NCBI GenBank assembly: GCA_043800975.1 | Contig: JAZDMK010000138.1 | Span: forward strand, 1-18,722 | Reading direction: 5' to 3' | Source of the DNA: JAZDMK01 sp043800975 | Lineage (GTDB): Bacteria; Bacteroidota; Bacteroidia; Bacteroidales; JAHJDW01 | Length of the DNA stretch: 18,722 nt | Part shown: one piece after another, positions 1 to 7,714 of the stretch | How positions within the stretch are numbered: position 1 is the first letter of the stretch | Layout of the letters: every line of letters begins with the position of its first letter | Position numbers and translations under genes: made by a program | Notes under the pieces: generated by a model | What the model was told of the DNA's origin: nothing | The model's input: the letters and a program-made list of their open reading frames with translations, nothing else | The model's database searches: none

Positions 1-738
1 AAAAACATATCCTGCATTTCTAAAAATTTGATGAGCATCAGCAAGTGCGCGGTGTTCTTGTCTTCCGGGATCCGAAAGATACCAACCTGTTTGTGCATAA
101 TGGAATAAAAACCATACAGCAACCGGAATTACGGCTGCAATAAAAACTAAAATGTTTTTTTTGTAATCTTTTTTGTGAATTATGAGCGAGGTCAGGAACA
201 ATGCAGCTAAAAGCGGAAGTCCACGAATACTCAGTAAAGAAATTCCTAATAAGCAGAAAAAAAGAAAGAGATATTTTTTATCACACAGACTGTAAAGTGC
301 CCCGCTGAATAAGGCTGCCAGTGCAAAGTCGGGACTAAGAAAAAGAAATTGAGACGTGATTGTAGGTTCTGCCATTAGAATAATAAGTGCAGCCAGAGAA
401 GCACCCAGCCCTTTTCTTTTCCATACAAAATTTATTATTGAGTTGACAAGTAGAAATGCAAAAGGCAGCATTGCTATATGAGATACAACTAAAGTTTTTC
501 CAAACAAAGACCACCATCCAGCCAGGTATAAAGCAAACAAAGGTGGATGACCATTGTCGCTGCTGGCAGGCAGAATGAAAGATGAAAAATTGTTTTCAAA
601 AAAGTAATGAGCGTTTTCAGACTGAATGACACTGTCCCAGAAAAACGGAACATCACGGAATATCATGCTAAGCAAAACATAGAAGATGCAACCACTTGCA
701 ACGAAAATCATTTTATAGTTTTCCCGGTTGATTTTCAT
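1..738 (-). CDS. GT-C family (PMT/ArnT-like) membrane glycosyltransferase, partial
   Basis: The frame is open from an ATG at 738-736 to the left edge with no stop, giving 246 N-terminal residues; the C-terminus is missing. The product is very hydrophobic, with a first membrane segment at about residues 8-27 and several more. D35 lies in the first outside loop (FFWDSV), followed by DNGHPPLFALY at 61-71. An acidic residue in loop 1 plus an HPP motif are typical of lipid-phosphate-sugar-dependent GT-C transferases of the GT39/PMT_2 type, which move a sugar from a polyprenyl-phosphate carrier on the outer face of the inner membrane. The start overlaps the stop of the upstream gene as ATGA, so translation is probably coupled and the pair is one operon. 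Donor and acceptor cannot be told. The class is fairly sure, the exact role unknown. Confidence 0.75.
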   Translation of the reverse strand, partial: MKINRENYKMIFVASGCIFYVLLSMIFRDVPFFWDSVIQSENAHYFFENNFSSFILPASSDNGHPPLFALYLAGWWSLFGKTLVVSHIAMLPFAFLLVNSIINFVWKRKGLGASLAALIILMAEPTITSQFLFLSPDFALAALFSGALYSLCDKKYLFLFFCLLGISLLSIRGLPLLAALFLTSLIIHKKDYKKNILVFIAAVIPVAVWFLFHYAQTGWYLSDPGRQEHRALADAHQIFRNAGYVF

Positions 739-2285
739 GGTTTGCAAATTATATGTTGAACAATGTTTTTTGCAGGATTATCCTGAAGAATAAAAAGCAC
801 AGCGGAATCTTTTTTCATTTCAGTTAAAATCTTTTTAGCCTGAATGCTGTCTTTTACGGGCATCATGTTTCTGTCGCAGGCCCACGTTAGATAGGGAAGA
901 GGAAGCGGGCAGGCACTTTCATTTTTGATAAAAATCACTTCTTCAAAATGTGCTTCTTTACGAATAAAACCGGCAGCATCTTTCGTATTATCGCATGAAT
1001 AGGATTTTGCATACGTGTCGTTGAAAACAGAAACGGAAATGAAACTTCCAAAAGCAAACAATACAATAAGTAAAAATGAAATGGCGCGTTTGTATTGATT
1101 TATGGACTGTAAGTTATAAGCCGCAATACCTGCAATCGTTGCAATTGGAACCGCAATGCCAGACAAATACAATTTGTGTGTGGCGCTTGCATTAAAAAGC
1201 AAAATCACTCTCAATAAAACGGGTATGATAGTTAACAGTAAAATAATTTTGAGATCTGCAGAAAGTTTGATTTTTATTATTCGCTGTCGATACATTAATA
1301 AAGAAAGAAAACACAAAAATAAAATGATGTACCCAAAGCCCAGCAATGCGGAGTGTAAATTTCTAAAAAAATACAACCAGGAATCTACACTGAACAAATG
1401 AATGCCTTGTGCGCTGTATGATTCGCCAAATATGCCACTGCGTTCGGAATAACGAAGAAGCAATGCATGAAAAAATGGTTTCATTCCGGCAATCGCAGAA
1501 TATTGAGCAATTGAAAATAGAAGTGCAGCAACGCTTCCTAAAAGTACAGATAAGAATAACTTTTTTATTTCATTCTTTTTTCTGAATTTAAAAAAGGCAA
1601 TAAAAATGGGAACGATGTATAAAATTCCTGTCCAGTCGCTATAGATCAGAAAAAAAGCACAAAGCCCGATGGCGGGCAACAGGCGCTTGTTGGCAGAATC
1701 GTAAAAACGAAGAATGAGGATCAGAAGTGCTGCCCAGAAAAACTGTCCAAGTAATTCTGAAAAAAAGCTGAAGGTGTGCATATACAGCATTACCGGCATC
1801 AATGCATAAACAAGGAATGAAGTTAATGTAGAAAGCGATAACTGAAACGAATACTTTTCTTTGATTTTGTTTTTTCGATGAACATAAATACCTGCCATTG
1901 CAGAAATAAAAAAGGAAGCAATCAGCAATAAAACAAGCCCTGTCCATTGAAAAAACGAATAAGTAACTTTTAAATGAATCATTCGGGTCAGTCCCCAGGA
2001 AAGCATAAAAACAAAAGGCGGGTGAGATACATAGTAATTATTGCCTTTGGCATCTTCCAGCCTTTTGTAATCCGTAACCCCTTTGTCTCCGGGTTTAGTG
2101 TGGGTCTGGACGGGACTGTAATAATAATGTATTGGATTCGATTGATTCCAGATGTTCAGCGTATTCATTAATAGTAGCGGGCAGTGGTCCTGCGGGCGGG
2201 GCTCAGGCGTAAAATGCGAATGCATGATCAGCGCAGCCGGCAGAAATAACAATGCGAAAACGAGTATGATAATAAATCGTTTCAA
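735..2285 (-). CDS. GT-C-like polytopic membrane glycosyltransferase
   Basis: A 516-residue protein with about ten hydrophobic segments and a C-terminal soluble tail from about residue 425. The N-terminal segment (residues 3-21) looks like a signal anchor. YYVSHPPFVFMLSW at 84-97 carries the HPP motif seen in the neighbouring GT-C protein, but the rest of the chain is clearly different, so this is not a simple duplicate. The start is TTG at 2285-2283: a TAA in frame at 2291-2289 closes the frame just upstream, and the first ATG (2225) would remove the first membrane segment. The stop overlaps the next gene's ATG by ATGA. A promoter-like element lies about 45 bp upstream. Likely role, by inference: transfer of a lipid-linked sugar at the inner membrane, for a cell-surface glycan or protein. 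The substrate is unknown. Confidence 0.68.
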   Translation of the reverse strand: MKRFIIILVFALLFLPAALIMHSHFTPEPRPQDHCPLLLMNTLNIWNQSNPIHYYYSPVQTHTKPGDKGVTDYKRLEDAKGNNYYVSHPPFVFMLSWGLTRMIHLKVTYSFFQWTGLVLLLIASFFISAMAGIYVHRKNKIKEKYSFQLSLSTLTSFLVYALMPVMLYMHTFSFFSELLGQFFWAALLILILRFYDSANKRLLPAIGLCAFFLIYSDWTGILYIVPIFIAFFKFRKKNEIKKLFLSVLLGSVAALLFSIAQYSAIAGMKPFFHALLLRYSERSGIFGESYSAQGIHLFSVDSWLYFFRNLHSALLGFGYIILFLCFLSLLMYRQRIIKIKLSADLKIILLLTIIPVLLRVILLFNASATHKLYLSGIAVPIATIAGIAAYNLQSINQYKRAISFLLIVLFAFGSFISVSVFNDTYAKSYSCDNTKDAAGFIRKEAHFEEVIFIKNESACPLPLPYLTWACDRNMMPVKDSIQAKKILTEMKKDSAVLFILQDNPAKNIVQHIICKP

Positions 2286-2327
2286 AATTTAAAAAGAATC
2301 AGGTATGGAATGTTTTTTTAATTTTAC

Positions 2328-2360
2328 CAAAAATATGAAGATTAAAACTCTTATACCAAA
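2328..2360 (-). promoter_or_regulatory. Bacteroidota-type promoter for the glycosyltransferase pair
   Basis: On the minus strand, TTTG (2360-2357) is followed after 21 bases by TATTTTTG (2335-2328). This fits the known Bacteroidota pattern TTG-N17-23-TAnnTTTG. Transcription would begin near 2321, about 36 nt before the TTG start at 2285. The element overlaps the likely pssA start codon on the other strand. Confidence 0.5.
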
Positions 2361-3075
2361 TTTTATTACATCACTCAATCTGATTTGTGGTTGCTTGGCG
2401 ATAGGTTTTGCTATGACGGGCCGGATGGAGCAGGCTTCCTATTTAATATTTCTGGGTGCTGTTTTTGATTTTTTCGACGGATTTGTTGCCCGGCTGTTAA
2501 ATGTGAAATCAGCCTTTGGCAAAGAACTCGATTCATTGGCTGATCTGATTACATTTGGCGTAGCTCCGGGTGTGATTCTTTTTACGCTGATTTATCCGGG
2601 CTATGTAGCGAAGGACTTGGAATTCGTTGCTTTCATTGCTTTTTTGTTCCCGCTTTGTGCAGGACTCCGGCTTGCTAAGTTTAATACAGATTCGAACCAG
2701 ACACATTACTTTGTTGGAATGCCTTCTCCTGCTGCGGGGATTTTTGTGGCATCTCTTCCGTTGGTTTGCAAGCAGGCAGTTGAATCATTGAGGGTGATTG
2801 ATATAAAGATGAATCACATCATACTTAACAACGAATGGCTCACTATAATTTTTGTGGTTGTTTCGCTCCTGATGATTGTTCCGCTTCCTTTGATGGCATT
2901 AAAGTTTCAGAACTTTAAATTAAAGGATAATTTATTCAGGTATTTGTTTCTGATAAGTTCTCTAGTTTTGTTAATAATTTTTTATTGGGCATCTGTCCCA
3001 ATGATCATACTTTTGTACGTTTTAGTTTCACTTATTGCAAACCCCAAAAAAGAAGCCCATGAAATTCAAAGCTGA
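2335..3075 (+). CDS. pssA: CDP-diacylglycerol--serine O-phosphatidyltransferase
   Basis: Makes phosphatidylserine from CDP-diacylglycerol and L-serine in the inner membrane, the first step to phosphatidylethanolamine. The product has 246 residues. The CDP-alcohol phosphotransferase signature DGxxAR-x8-G-x3-D-x3-D is complete: D48-G49, A52-R53, G62, D66, D70. Multiple membrane segments follow, and IPNFITSLNLICGC near the N-terminus is typical of the family. I chose ATG 2335 because the conserved part begins there (MKIKTLIPNF). An in-frame ATG at 2305 would add 10 residues, MECFFNFTKN, that do not look conserved, but it cannot be excluded. The gene is divergent from the glycosyltransferase operon with only 49 bp between starts, and it overlaps purS by 17 bp. 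Confidence 0.93.
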   Translation: MKIKTLIPNFITSLNLICGCLAIGFAMTGRMEQASYLIFLGAVFDFFDGFVARLLNVKSAFGKELDSLADLITFGVAPGVILFTLIYPGYVAKDLEFVAFIAFLFPLCAGLRLAKFNTDSNQTHYFVGMPSPAAGIFVASLPLVCKQAVESLRVIDIKMNHIILNNEWLTIIFVVVSLLMIVPLPLMALKFQNFKLKDNLFRYLFLISSLVLLIIFYWASVPMIILLYVLVSLIANPKKEAHEIQS

Positions 3076-3310
3076 AATCGATGTAATGCCATTAAAAGAA
3101 TTGCTTGACCCGCAGGGCAAGGCGGTTGGATCCGGCCTGAAAAATCTGGGTATTTCTGACGTACATAATGTGAGAATTGGAAAGCACATTACGTTGGAAT
3201 TTGAAGCAGACAGTGAAAAAACGGCAAAGGAAAAAGTGGAAAAGGCATGTTCTATGTTGCTTGCCAATCCTATTATTGAGGGTTTTACTTATACGCTGAC
3301 TGCACTTTAA
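3059..3310 (+). CDS. purS: Phosphoribosylformylglycinamidine synthase subunit PurS
   Basis: PurS is the small subunit of the PurSQL form of FGAM synthase (purine step 4); it bridges PurL and PurQ and helps pass ammonia between them. The 83-residue length fits the family. The family pattern is visible as LLDPQGKAVGSGLKNLG, then VRIGKHITLEFE, and a C-terminal LANPIIEGFTY. The start is ATG 3059, preceded by an AAGAAG stretch 5 bases upstream; an in-frame TTG at 3035 would add eight unconserved residues. The gene begins inside the end of pssA in another frame, so the two are probably translationally coupled. No purQ or purL is in the window, so the other subunits must be encoded elsewhere. Confidence 0.92.
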   Translation: MKFKAEIDVMPLKELLDPQGKAVGSGLKNLGISDVHNVRIGKHITLEFEADSEKTAKEKVEKACSMLLANPIIEGFTYTLTAL

Positions 3311-3334
3311 AATTTGCAGATGAATAGCGCGAGA

Positions 3335-4071
3335 TTATTTTGTATCTGCGCGTCTCAGTTCAAAATTCTGTCCCAGATAAACCCTGCGTACTTGTTCATC
3401 AGCAGCAAGTTCTTCAGCTGTGCCCGATTTCAAAATAGCACCTTCAAATAATAAATACGCACGGTCAGTAATAGCTAATGTTTCGTGAACATTGTGATCG
3501 GTAATGACAATCCCGATATTTTTTTCTTTTAAACGACTGACGATCGCCTGAATATCTTCAACGGCAATGGGGTCAACGCCTGCGAAAGGTTCATCTAATA
3601 AAATAAAATTTGGATTTACCGCAAGAGCGCGCGCAATTTCTGTTCTGCGGCGTTCACCACCGGATAAAAGATCTCCGCGACTTTTACGGATAGGTAACAA
3701 ACCGAATTCATTCAGTAATGTTTCCAGTTTTTCACGTTGATCTTTTTTGGATGGTTTGTCATTTCCAAAACAGCTTTGATATTATCTTCCACGCTTAGTT
3801 TTCTGAAAACAGAAGGCTCTTGTGCAAGATATCCAACACCCAGCTTGGCGCGGCGATACATGGGTTCATTCGTAATTTCTTTGTCATCCAGAAAAATCTT
3901 ACCGGCGTTGGGTTTAATTAAGCCAACGATCATATAAAAAGATGTGGTTTTTCCAGCTCCGTTAGGACCCAGCAAACCTACGATTTCGCCACGCTGCACT
4001 TCAATAGAAACATTGTTTACAACAGTGCGCTTTTTATATACTTTGACAAGATTTTCAGTTCTAAGAATCAT
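3335..4071 (-). CDS. lptB: LPS export ABC transporter ATPase LptB, split by a -1 frameshift
   Basis: LptB is the cytoplasmic ATPase that powers the LptFGC-A-D bridge moving LPS to the outer membrane. The N-terminal part runs from ATG 4071 to a TGA at 3714-3712: Walker A GPNGAGKT at 35-42 and the Q-loop in YLAQE near 84, then a short junk tail INVKNWKHY. The C-terminal part is in the -1 frame down to TAA 3337-3335: signature LSGGERRRTEIARAL, Walker B FILLDEP, and the H-loop in ITDHNVHE. Joining the frames at the A-run (3748-3743) restores PKK-DQREKLETLL and a 245-residue protein, normal for LptB. One missing A in that run would explain it as a sequencing error or mutation; the site is also an exact A_AAA_AAG slippery heptamer. 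LptB is normally essential. The gene follows the DUF5686 gene after 10 bp. Confidence 0.88.
3742..3748 (-). other. Frameshift site in lptB, slippery heptamer A_AAA_AAG
   Basis: In the upstream lptB frame the codons read CCA AAA AAG ATC. The heptamer A AAA AAG is therefore in the correct phase for -1 slippage, the same heptamer used in E. coli dnaX. A -1 slip leads straight into the frame that codes for the rest of LptB; without it translation stops nine codons later. I see no convincing downstream stem-loop or upstream Shine-Dalgarno-like stimulator. An indel in the homopolymer, real or artefactual, explains the data equally well. Confidence 0.45.
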
Positions 4072-4081
4072 ACAAGTTATT

Positions 4082-6568
4082 TTAAAATAAAATCTGAAAA
4101 CAGAATCGAATTCCAAACGGTGTTACTTTTTTTGTTTGAGCCGCATTCATATGATCCAAATGGGAAAGGCGCCACACTGCATCAACCCGCAAAACTTTTA
4201 AAATGTTTTCGACGGCAACACCTGCTTCAAAATAGGGTTCTGAAACAGCATTTAACGTTGACGGGAAATCCATATAGTTACGATTAGCAGAACTCATTTC
4301 TCCAATGACACCTCTTACCCAACCTACTTCACGCCATTTTAATTTTTTCATCAAAGGAATTTTATTGAGGAAGAAACCCTCAAAGTGATGCGTGTATAAA
4401 AATGAAACGTATTGATCACTTGCAAACTCATAATAATTCATCAGGTTGAAAGCATATTCATCAAAGTAATACGTTTCATTTCCTTCGTGCAGCTTAAGAA
4501 GCGGGTAGGGCAGTTTGCCAAAGAATTTTCCAGATTCCACTAAATACTTTGAATAGCCAATTGCGCCTACATTATACCAATGTTCAATTGAGAAAACCAA
4601 GCGGTGGTATTCAAAATCGCTGTTGAATAAATTTTTAAAACCATATGCATAATGAAGCTGAAGAATCGGATATTTTGTGCCCATACTCGAGCGTTCAAAT
4701 TCGCCCATGTAATATTTTTCATTAAATGCAAAACGCGTTTTAAATAATATTTCGCTTGTAGTAAAGTTTGGCATTACGATATCTTCACTTCCTGAATGAA
4801 TGACAAAAGCACTGTCATTAAAGGGATACAAATCGCGCTTTGTAAAAATGAGCGTGTTCATCAGTCCGGCAAACCATTCTTTTTCGAATTGAAAACGATA
4901 TTGCTCTGTCTTGGAACGTGTGTTGGCAGGGCTTCTGCGTAAAAGGGTTGAAAAAATATTTGCTTCAGTAAAAGCATTTTCACTTAAACCTAATTGTTCA
5001 ATATCATTTTTATAACTAAAGCTGAATGTCTTTCTGGGATTTTTATCAAACATATAGATAAACCCTGCCTGATATTTGAATTCTTTATCCGTCGTTCCAT
5101 AGGCAACCAATGCTTCAGGCATGAATTTAGTGCTGAATTTATTACTGGTTCTCAGACCCAGAGCAAGCCTTGTACCTTCACGCACACTAAAACTTAAAAA
5201 TTTATTGTAAGGACCGATTTCAATTTTTCCCCAGACTTTATATCCGGAAATAGCCATGTTTACGATATCCACATAAGTTTTAAAGACGGGAAGCTTCTTT
5301 ACGGAATCCGTCATCGCATAAATTGCTTTCTCATCTTTATTTAATGTGTCGTGCCGGGCACCTGTCCAATACCAGTCCGGACGTATGTTTGCGCTGTCGT
5401 CAACAATTACGTTTGAAGGAATGTTATACAGATTATCATCCAATGCCTTGTTGATTTTGTAATTTTTATAAGAAGATGTTCGCTTTCCGAAAAAGCCCTT
5501 GGTACTATCTTTTAAAAGATTGAAGTCGATAATTAAAACATCTTTTGAAAGCATCCAGTATTTATGCTCCTGTTGCTGAAATTCCTGAATAATAACCAGA
5601 TCATTCATAAAGTTGACATTCGCCTGCCCTGAAAGTTGCATATCAACTTTTTTGATAGCATAGGTTGTATCGTGTATCCAGAAATTACCAGTAAATGTTG
5701 GATCCACTTTTCTGCGCGGCTTGAACATAACTTTGTAGCACCACTGGTTATCGATGAAAGTGCTGTCGGTTAAGTAGTATTTATAGTATGTGAGACCGAA
5801 ACTTGCAAAAGGACTAACTAAATTTTTATCAAAAATGGTAATAAAATTATCATACACATTATAAGACATGTACATCTGGCCCATGAATTGACCCACGCTT
5901 TCATTGTCTATACCTGAAATTCGGGATCCATGAATAAATTCTTTTCTTGATTTTGGTTTTTTTCGGTAGCAAATATCTGACATGGTTTCGCTGAGAAACA
6001 GCGGTAAGTATACTTTTCCGTTCACGAGTGATGTATCTGCGTTGTTAAAAACGAACTGAAAAGGTTTGAGCATTCTTCTGTTTTTAAATTTCTCATCGAA
6101 ATTATTTAAATCAAATTCAATTTTATTATACAATTCATACTGATAATAATCGAGCATTTCGATATTGTTCTTATCCTTATTGGCAAGGACTTTCCGAAGA
6201 AGAACTACGGCTGGATTTTCACCGGGAAGGATATCAACCGGAGCTAAATTGTAAATGTCCGGTTTCATGGCAAAATTAATGGTTTGAAATTTATTGTTGA
6301 TCACCGGTTTCTTAATAGTGACGTATCCCACAAATTGTGCAATGATCGTATCACATTTTTTGTTTGTTTGGATAGAGAATTCCCCATTAAAGTCACTGGT
6401 AATGCCAATAGTAGTTCCTTTCAGCAGAAGGCTGACAAAGGGCATGGGCTCACCGGTCATGGAATCTGTTACTTTGCCGATGATGCGTGTATTAATAGTT
6501 TGCGAATGTCCGATTCCGACAAACACAAATGATAAAATAATTATTTGAAGAAATTTTTTCAAAACCAA
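4082..6568 (-). CDS. DUF5686 outer-membrane protein with carboxypeptidase-like regulatory domain
   Basis: An 828-residue Bacteroidota envelope protein of unknown function. Residues 1-23 form a signal peptide ending near GHSQ. Residues about 26-105 form the carboxypeptidase-like regulatory beta-sandwich (GKVTDSMTGEPMPFVSLLLKG, then DFNGEFSI and FVGY). The rest is the DUF5686 region, rich in alternating aromatic strands, ending in FCFQILF. A C-terminal Phe is typical of outer-membrane beta-barrels, so I infer a barrel. The start must be TTG: a TAA in frame at 6574-6572 closes the frame, the first Met codon is residue 37, inside the regulatory domain, and both TTG 6568 and TTG 6562 precede the signal peptide. 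TTG 6562 (MKKFLQ) may be the real one. It lies between kdsD and lptB, suggesting an envelope role. Confidence 0.87.
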   Translation of the reverse strand: MVLKKFLQIIILSFVFVGIGHSQTINTRIIGKVTDSMTGEPMPFVSLLLKGTTIGITSDFNGEFSIQTNKKCDTIIAQFVGYVTIKKPVINNKFQTINFAMKPDIYNLAPVDILPGENPAVVLLRKVLANKDKNNIEMLDYYQYELYNKIEFDLNNFDEKFKNRRMLKPFQFVFNNADTSLVNGKVYLPLFLSETMSDICYRKKPKSRKEFIHGSRISGIDNESVGQFMGQMYMSYNVYDNFITIFDKNLVSPFASFGLTYYKYYLTDSTFIDNQWCYKVMFKPRRKVDPTFTGNFWIHDTTYAIKKVDMQLSGQANVNFMNDLVIIQEFQQQEHKYWMLSKDVLIIDFNLLKDSTKGFFGKRTSSYKNYKINKALDDNLYNIPSNVIVDDSANIRPDWYWTGARHDTLNKDEKAIYAMTDSVKKLPVFKTYVDIVNMAISGYKVWGKIEIGPYNKFLSFSVREGTRLALGLRTSNKFSTKFMPEALVAYGTTDKEFKYQAGFIYMFDKNPRKTFSFSYKNDIEQLGLSENAFTEANIFSTLLRRSPANTRSKTEQYRFQFEKEWFAGLMNTLIFTKRDLYPFNDSAFVIHSGSEDIVMPNFTTSEILFKTRFAFNEKYYMGEFERSSMGTKYPILQLHYAYGFKNLFNSDFEYHRLVFSIEHWYNVGAIGYSKYLVESGKFFGKLPYPLLKLHEGNETYYFDEYAFNLMNYYEFASDQYVSFLYTHHFEGFFLNKIPLMKKLKWREVGWVRGVIGEMSSANRNYMDFPSTLNAVSEPYFEAGVAVENILKVLRVDAVWRLSHLDHMNAAQTKKVTPFGIRFCFQILF

Positions 6569-6579
6569 AGGTTAGGTTG

Positions 6580-6587
6580 CAAAAATA
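6580..6587 (-). promoter_or_regulatory. TAnnTTTG -7 promoter element before the DUF5686 gene
   Basis: On the minus strand TATTTTTG (6587-6580) matches the Bacteroidota -7 consensus fully. No TTG is found 17-23 bases further upstream, so only half of the promoter is seen. Transcription would start near 6574, leaving a leader of only about 5-12 nt before the TTG codons at 6568 and 6562. Confidence 0.35.
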
Positions 6588-6639
6588 ATCATTCTGTCGG
6601 ATATTAAAATGCTCATGAGGAAAGAGCCTAAAACAAAGG

Positions 6640-7608
6640 CTAGTAAATCCCTTCTTTCAAAATATCATGCATATGAACTACACCTGCGTATTTTGATTTT
6701 GATGTAATCAGCACTTGCGTGATTTTTTTTTCATACATCATGTGTAAAGCGTCGTAGGCTAGGGTTTGTGCATCCAAAGTAAAGGGCTTGGGTGTCATAA
6801 TGTCTTTTGCACATAGTTTATCAATGGATGAATATTTTTGTAGCATGCGGCGCAAATCACCGTCTGTAATGATACCAACAATTTTACCTTTTGAATCAAC
6901 TACGGCGGTAGTTCCCAGTCTTCGCGATGAGATTTCAATAATTACATCACGGATAGCTGTGTTGGGTGCAACTTTCGGTTTCTCATTGCTGGCGCATAAT
7001 TCACCAACCGTAAGGTATAGTTTTTTTCCTAGTGAACCACCGGGATGAAACCGTGCAAAATCTTTGGAAGTAAAGCCACGACAACTTAACAGGGCAATCG
7101 CCAGTGCATCACCCATGACCATTTGTGCGGTTGTACTGGAAGTAGGAGTAAGATTAAAAGGGCATGCTTCCCGCTCTACCGTAGTCAATAAAGTAAAGTC
7201 AGCATTTTTAGAAAGGAAGGAGTCAACCTTACCGCACATGGCCACCAGCTTGTTTCCACCCAGCCGGAGCAAAGGAATCAATACTTTAATTTCTGGAGTT
7301 GAACCGCTGTTTGAAATGCATACAACAATGTCATCATTCTGAATAATGCCTAAATCACCATGAATTGCATCAGCAGCATGCATAAAAATGGATGGTGTGC
7401 CGGTAGAATTTAATGTGGCAACAATTTTTTGAGCAATCAGGGCACTTTTACCGATTCCTGTAATTACTACCCGTCCCTGCGATTTTATTATCATTTGGAC
7501 AGTTGAAACGAAGTCATTATTAATGAACTTCTTTATCCCGTTTATCGAAGTAGATTCAAGTTCGATGGAAGAAAGGGCAATTTTTTTTATTTCATCCGGC
7601 TTCTTCAA
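6640..7608 (-). CDS. kdsD: D-arabinose 5-phosphate isomerase (KdsD/KpsF/GutQ family)
   Basis: Converts ribulose 5-phosphate to arabinose 5-phosphate, the first committed step to KDO of the LPS inner core; cytoplasmic. The 322-residue length is usual. The SIS domain covers about residues 38-180: GIGKSALIAQK around K54, HAADAIHGDLG at 77-87, and the phosphate-binding SNSGSTPE at 99-106; the FHPGGSLGKKL segment with H188 follows. Two CBS domains fill about 205-262 and 269-322. The ATG at 7608 fits the family N-terminus. It is divergent from recQ over 106 bp and is followed after about 70 bp by the DUF5686 gene and then lptB, recalling the KDO/LPS-export linkage known from other Gram-negatives. 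Confidence 0.93.
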   Translation of the reverse strand: MKKPDEIKKIALSSIELESTSINGIKKFINNDFVSTVQMIIKSQGRVVITGIGKSALIAQKIVATLNSTGTPSIFMHAADAIHGDLGIIQNDDIVVCISNSGSTPEIKVLIPLLRLGGNKLVAMCGKVDSFLSKNADFTLLTTVEREACPFNLTPTSSTTAQMVMGDALAIALLSCRGFTSKDFARFHPGGSLGKKLYLTVGELCASNEKPKVAPNTAIRDVIIEISSRRLGTTAVVDSKGKIVGIITDGDLRRMLQKYSSIDKLCAKDIMTPKPFTLDAQTLAYDALHMMYEKKITQVLITSKSKYAGVVHMHDILKEGIY

Positions 7609-7641
7609 GTAAAAATTTATTTTTGTGATTTTAAAAAAAAG

Positions 7642-7666
7642 TACAATTGTTATTTCAAAAATTGTA
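7642..7666. promoter_or_regulatory. Inverted repeat TACAATT-N11-AATTGTA between kdsD and recQ
   Basis: Perfect 7-base arms (7642-7648 and 7660-7666) with an 11-base spacer, in the divergent kdsD/recQ gap. The right arm abuts TATTTTAG (7665-7672), a one-mismatch TAnnTTTG match that could serve recQ. A regulator site is possible, but the region is so AT-rich that chance is a real alternative. Confidence 0.25.
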
Positions 7667-7677
7667 TTTTAGCGTAA

Positions 7678-7706
7678 CAAAAGTAGGAAATAATTCAATA
7701 ATTCAA
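7678..7706 (-). promoter_or_regulatory. Bacteroidota-type promoter for kdsD
   Basis: On the minus strand TTG (7706-7704), an 18-base spacer and TACTTTTG (7685-7678) match TTG-N17-23-TAnnTTTG. The expected transcription start is near 7671, giving a leader of about 63 nt to the kdsD ATG. The TTG lies in the second copy of an 8-base tandem repeat, ATTCAATA, at 7693-7708. Confidence 0.5.
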
Positions 7707-7714
7707 TAAATACA

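Noticed and set aside
1156..1401. Plus-strand open frame of 81 residues inside the second glycosyltransferase gene
   Set aside because: It lies antisense within a well-supported membrane protein, has no recognisable domain and no promoter or start signal of its own.
3035..3058. Upstream TTG start for purS
   Set aside because: The added eight residues are the pssA C-terminus read in another frame and are not part of the PurS family pattern; ATG 3059 fits better.
3028..3267. Minus-strand open frame opposite purS
   Set aside because: purS on the plus strand is a clear family member over the same bases; the antisense frame resembles nothing.
6625..6641. AGCCT-N7-AGGCT inverted repeat overlapping the kdsD stop codon, as a terminator
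   Set aside because: Arms of only five bases and no real T-run after it (CTCTTTCC); too weak to call.
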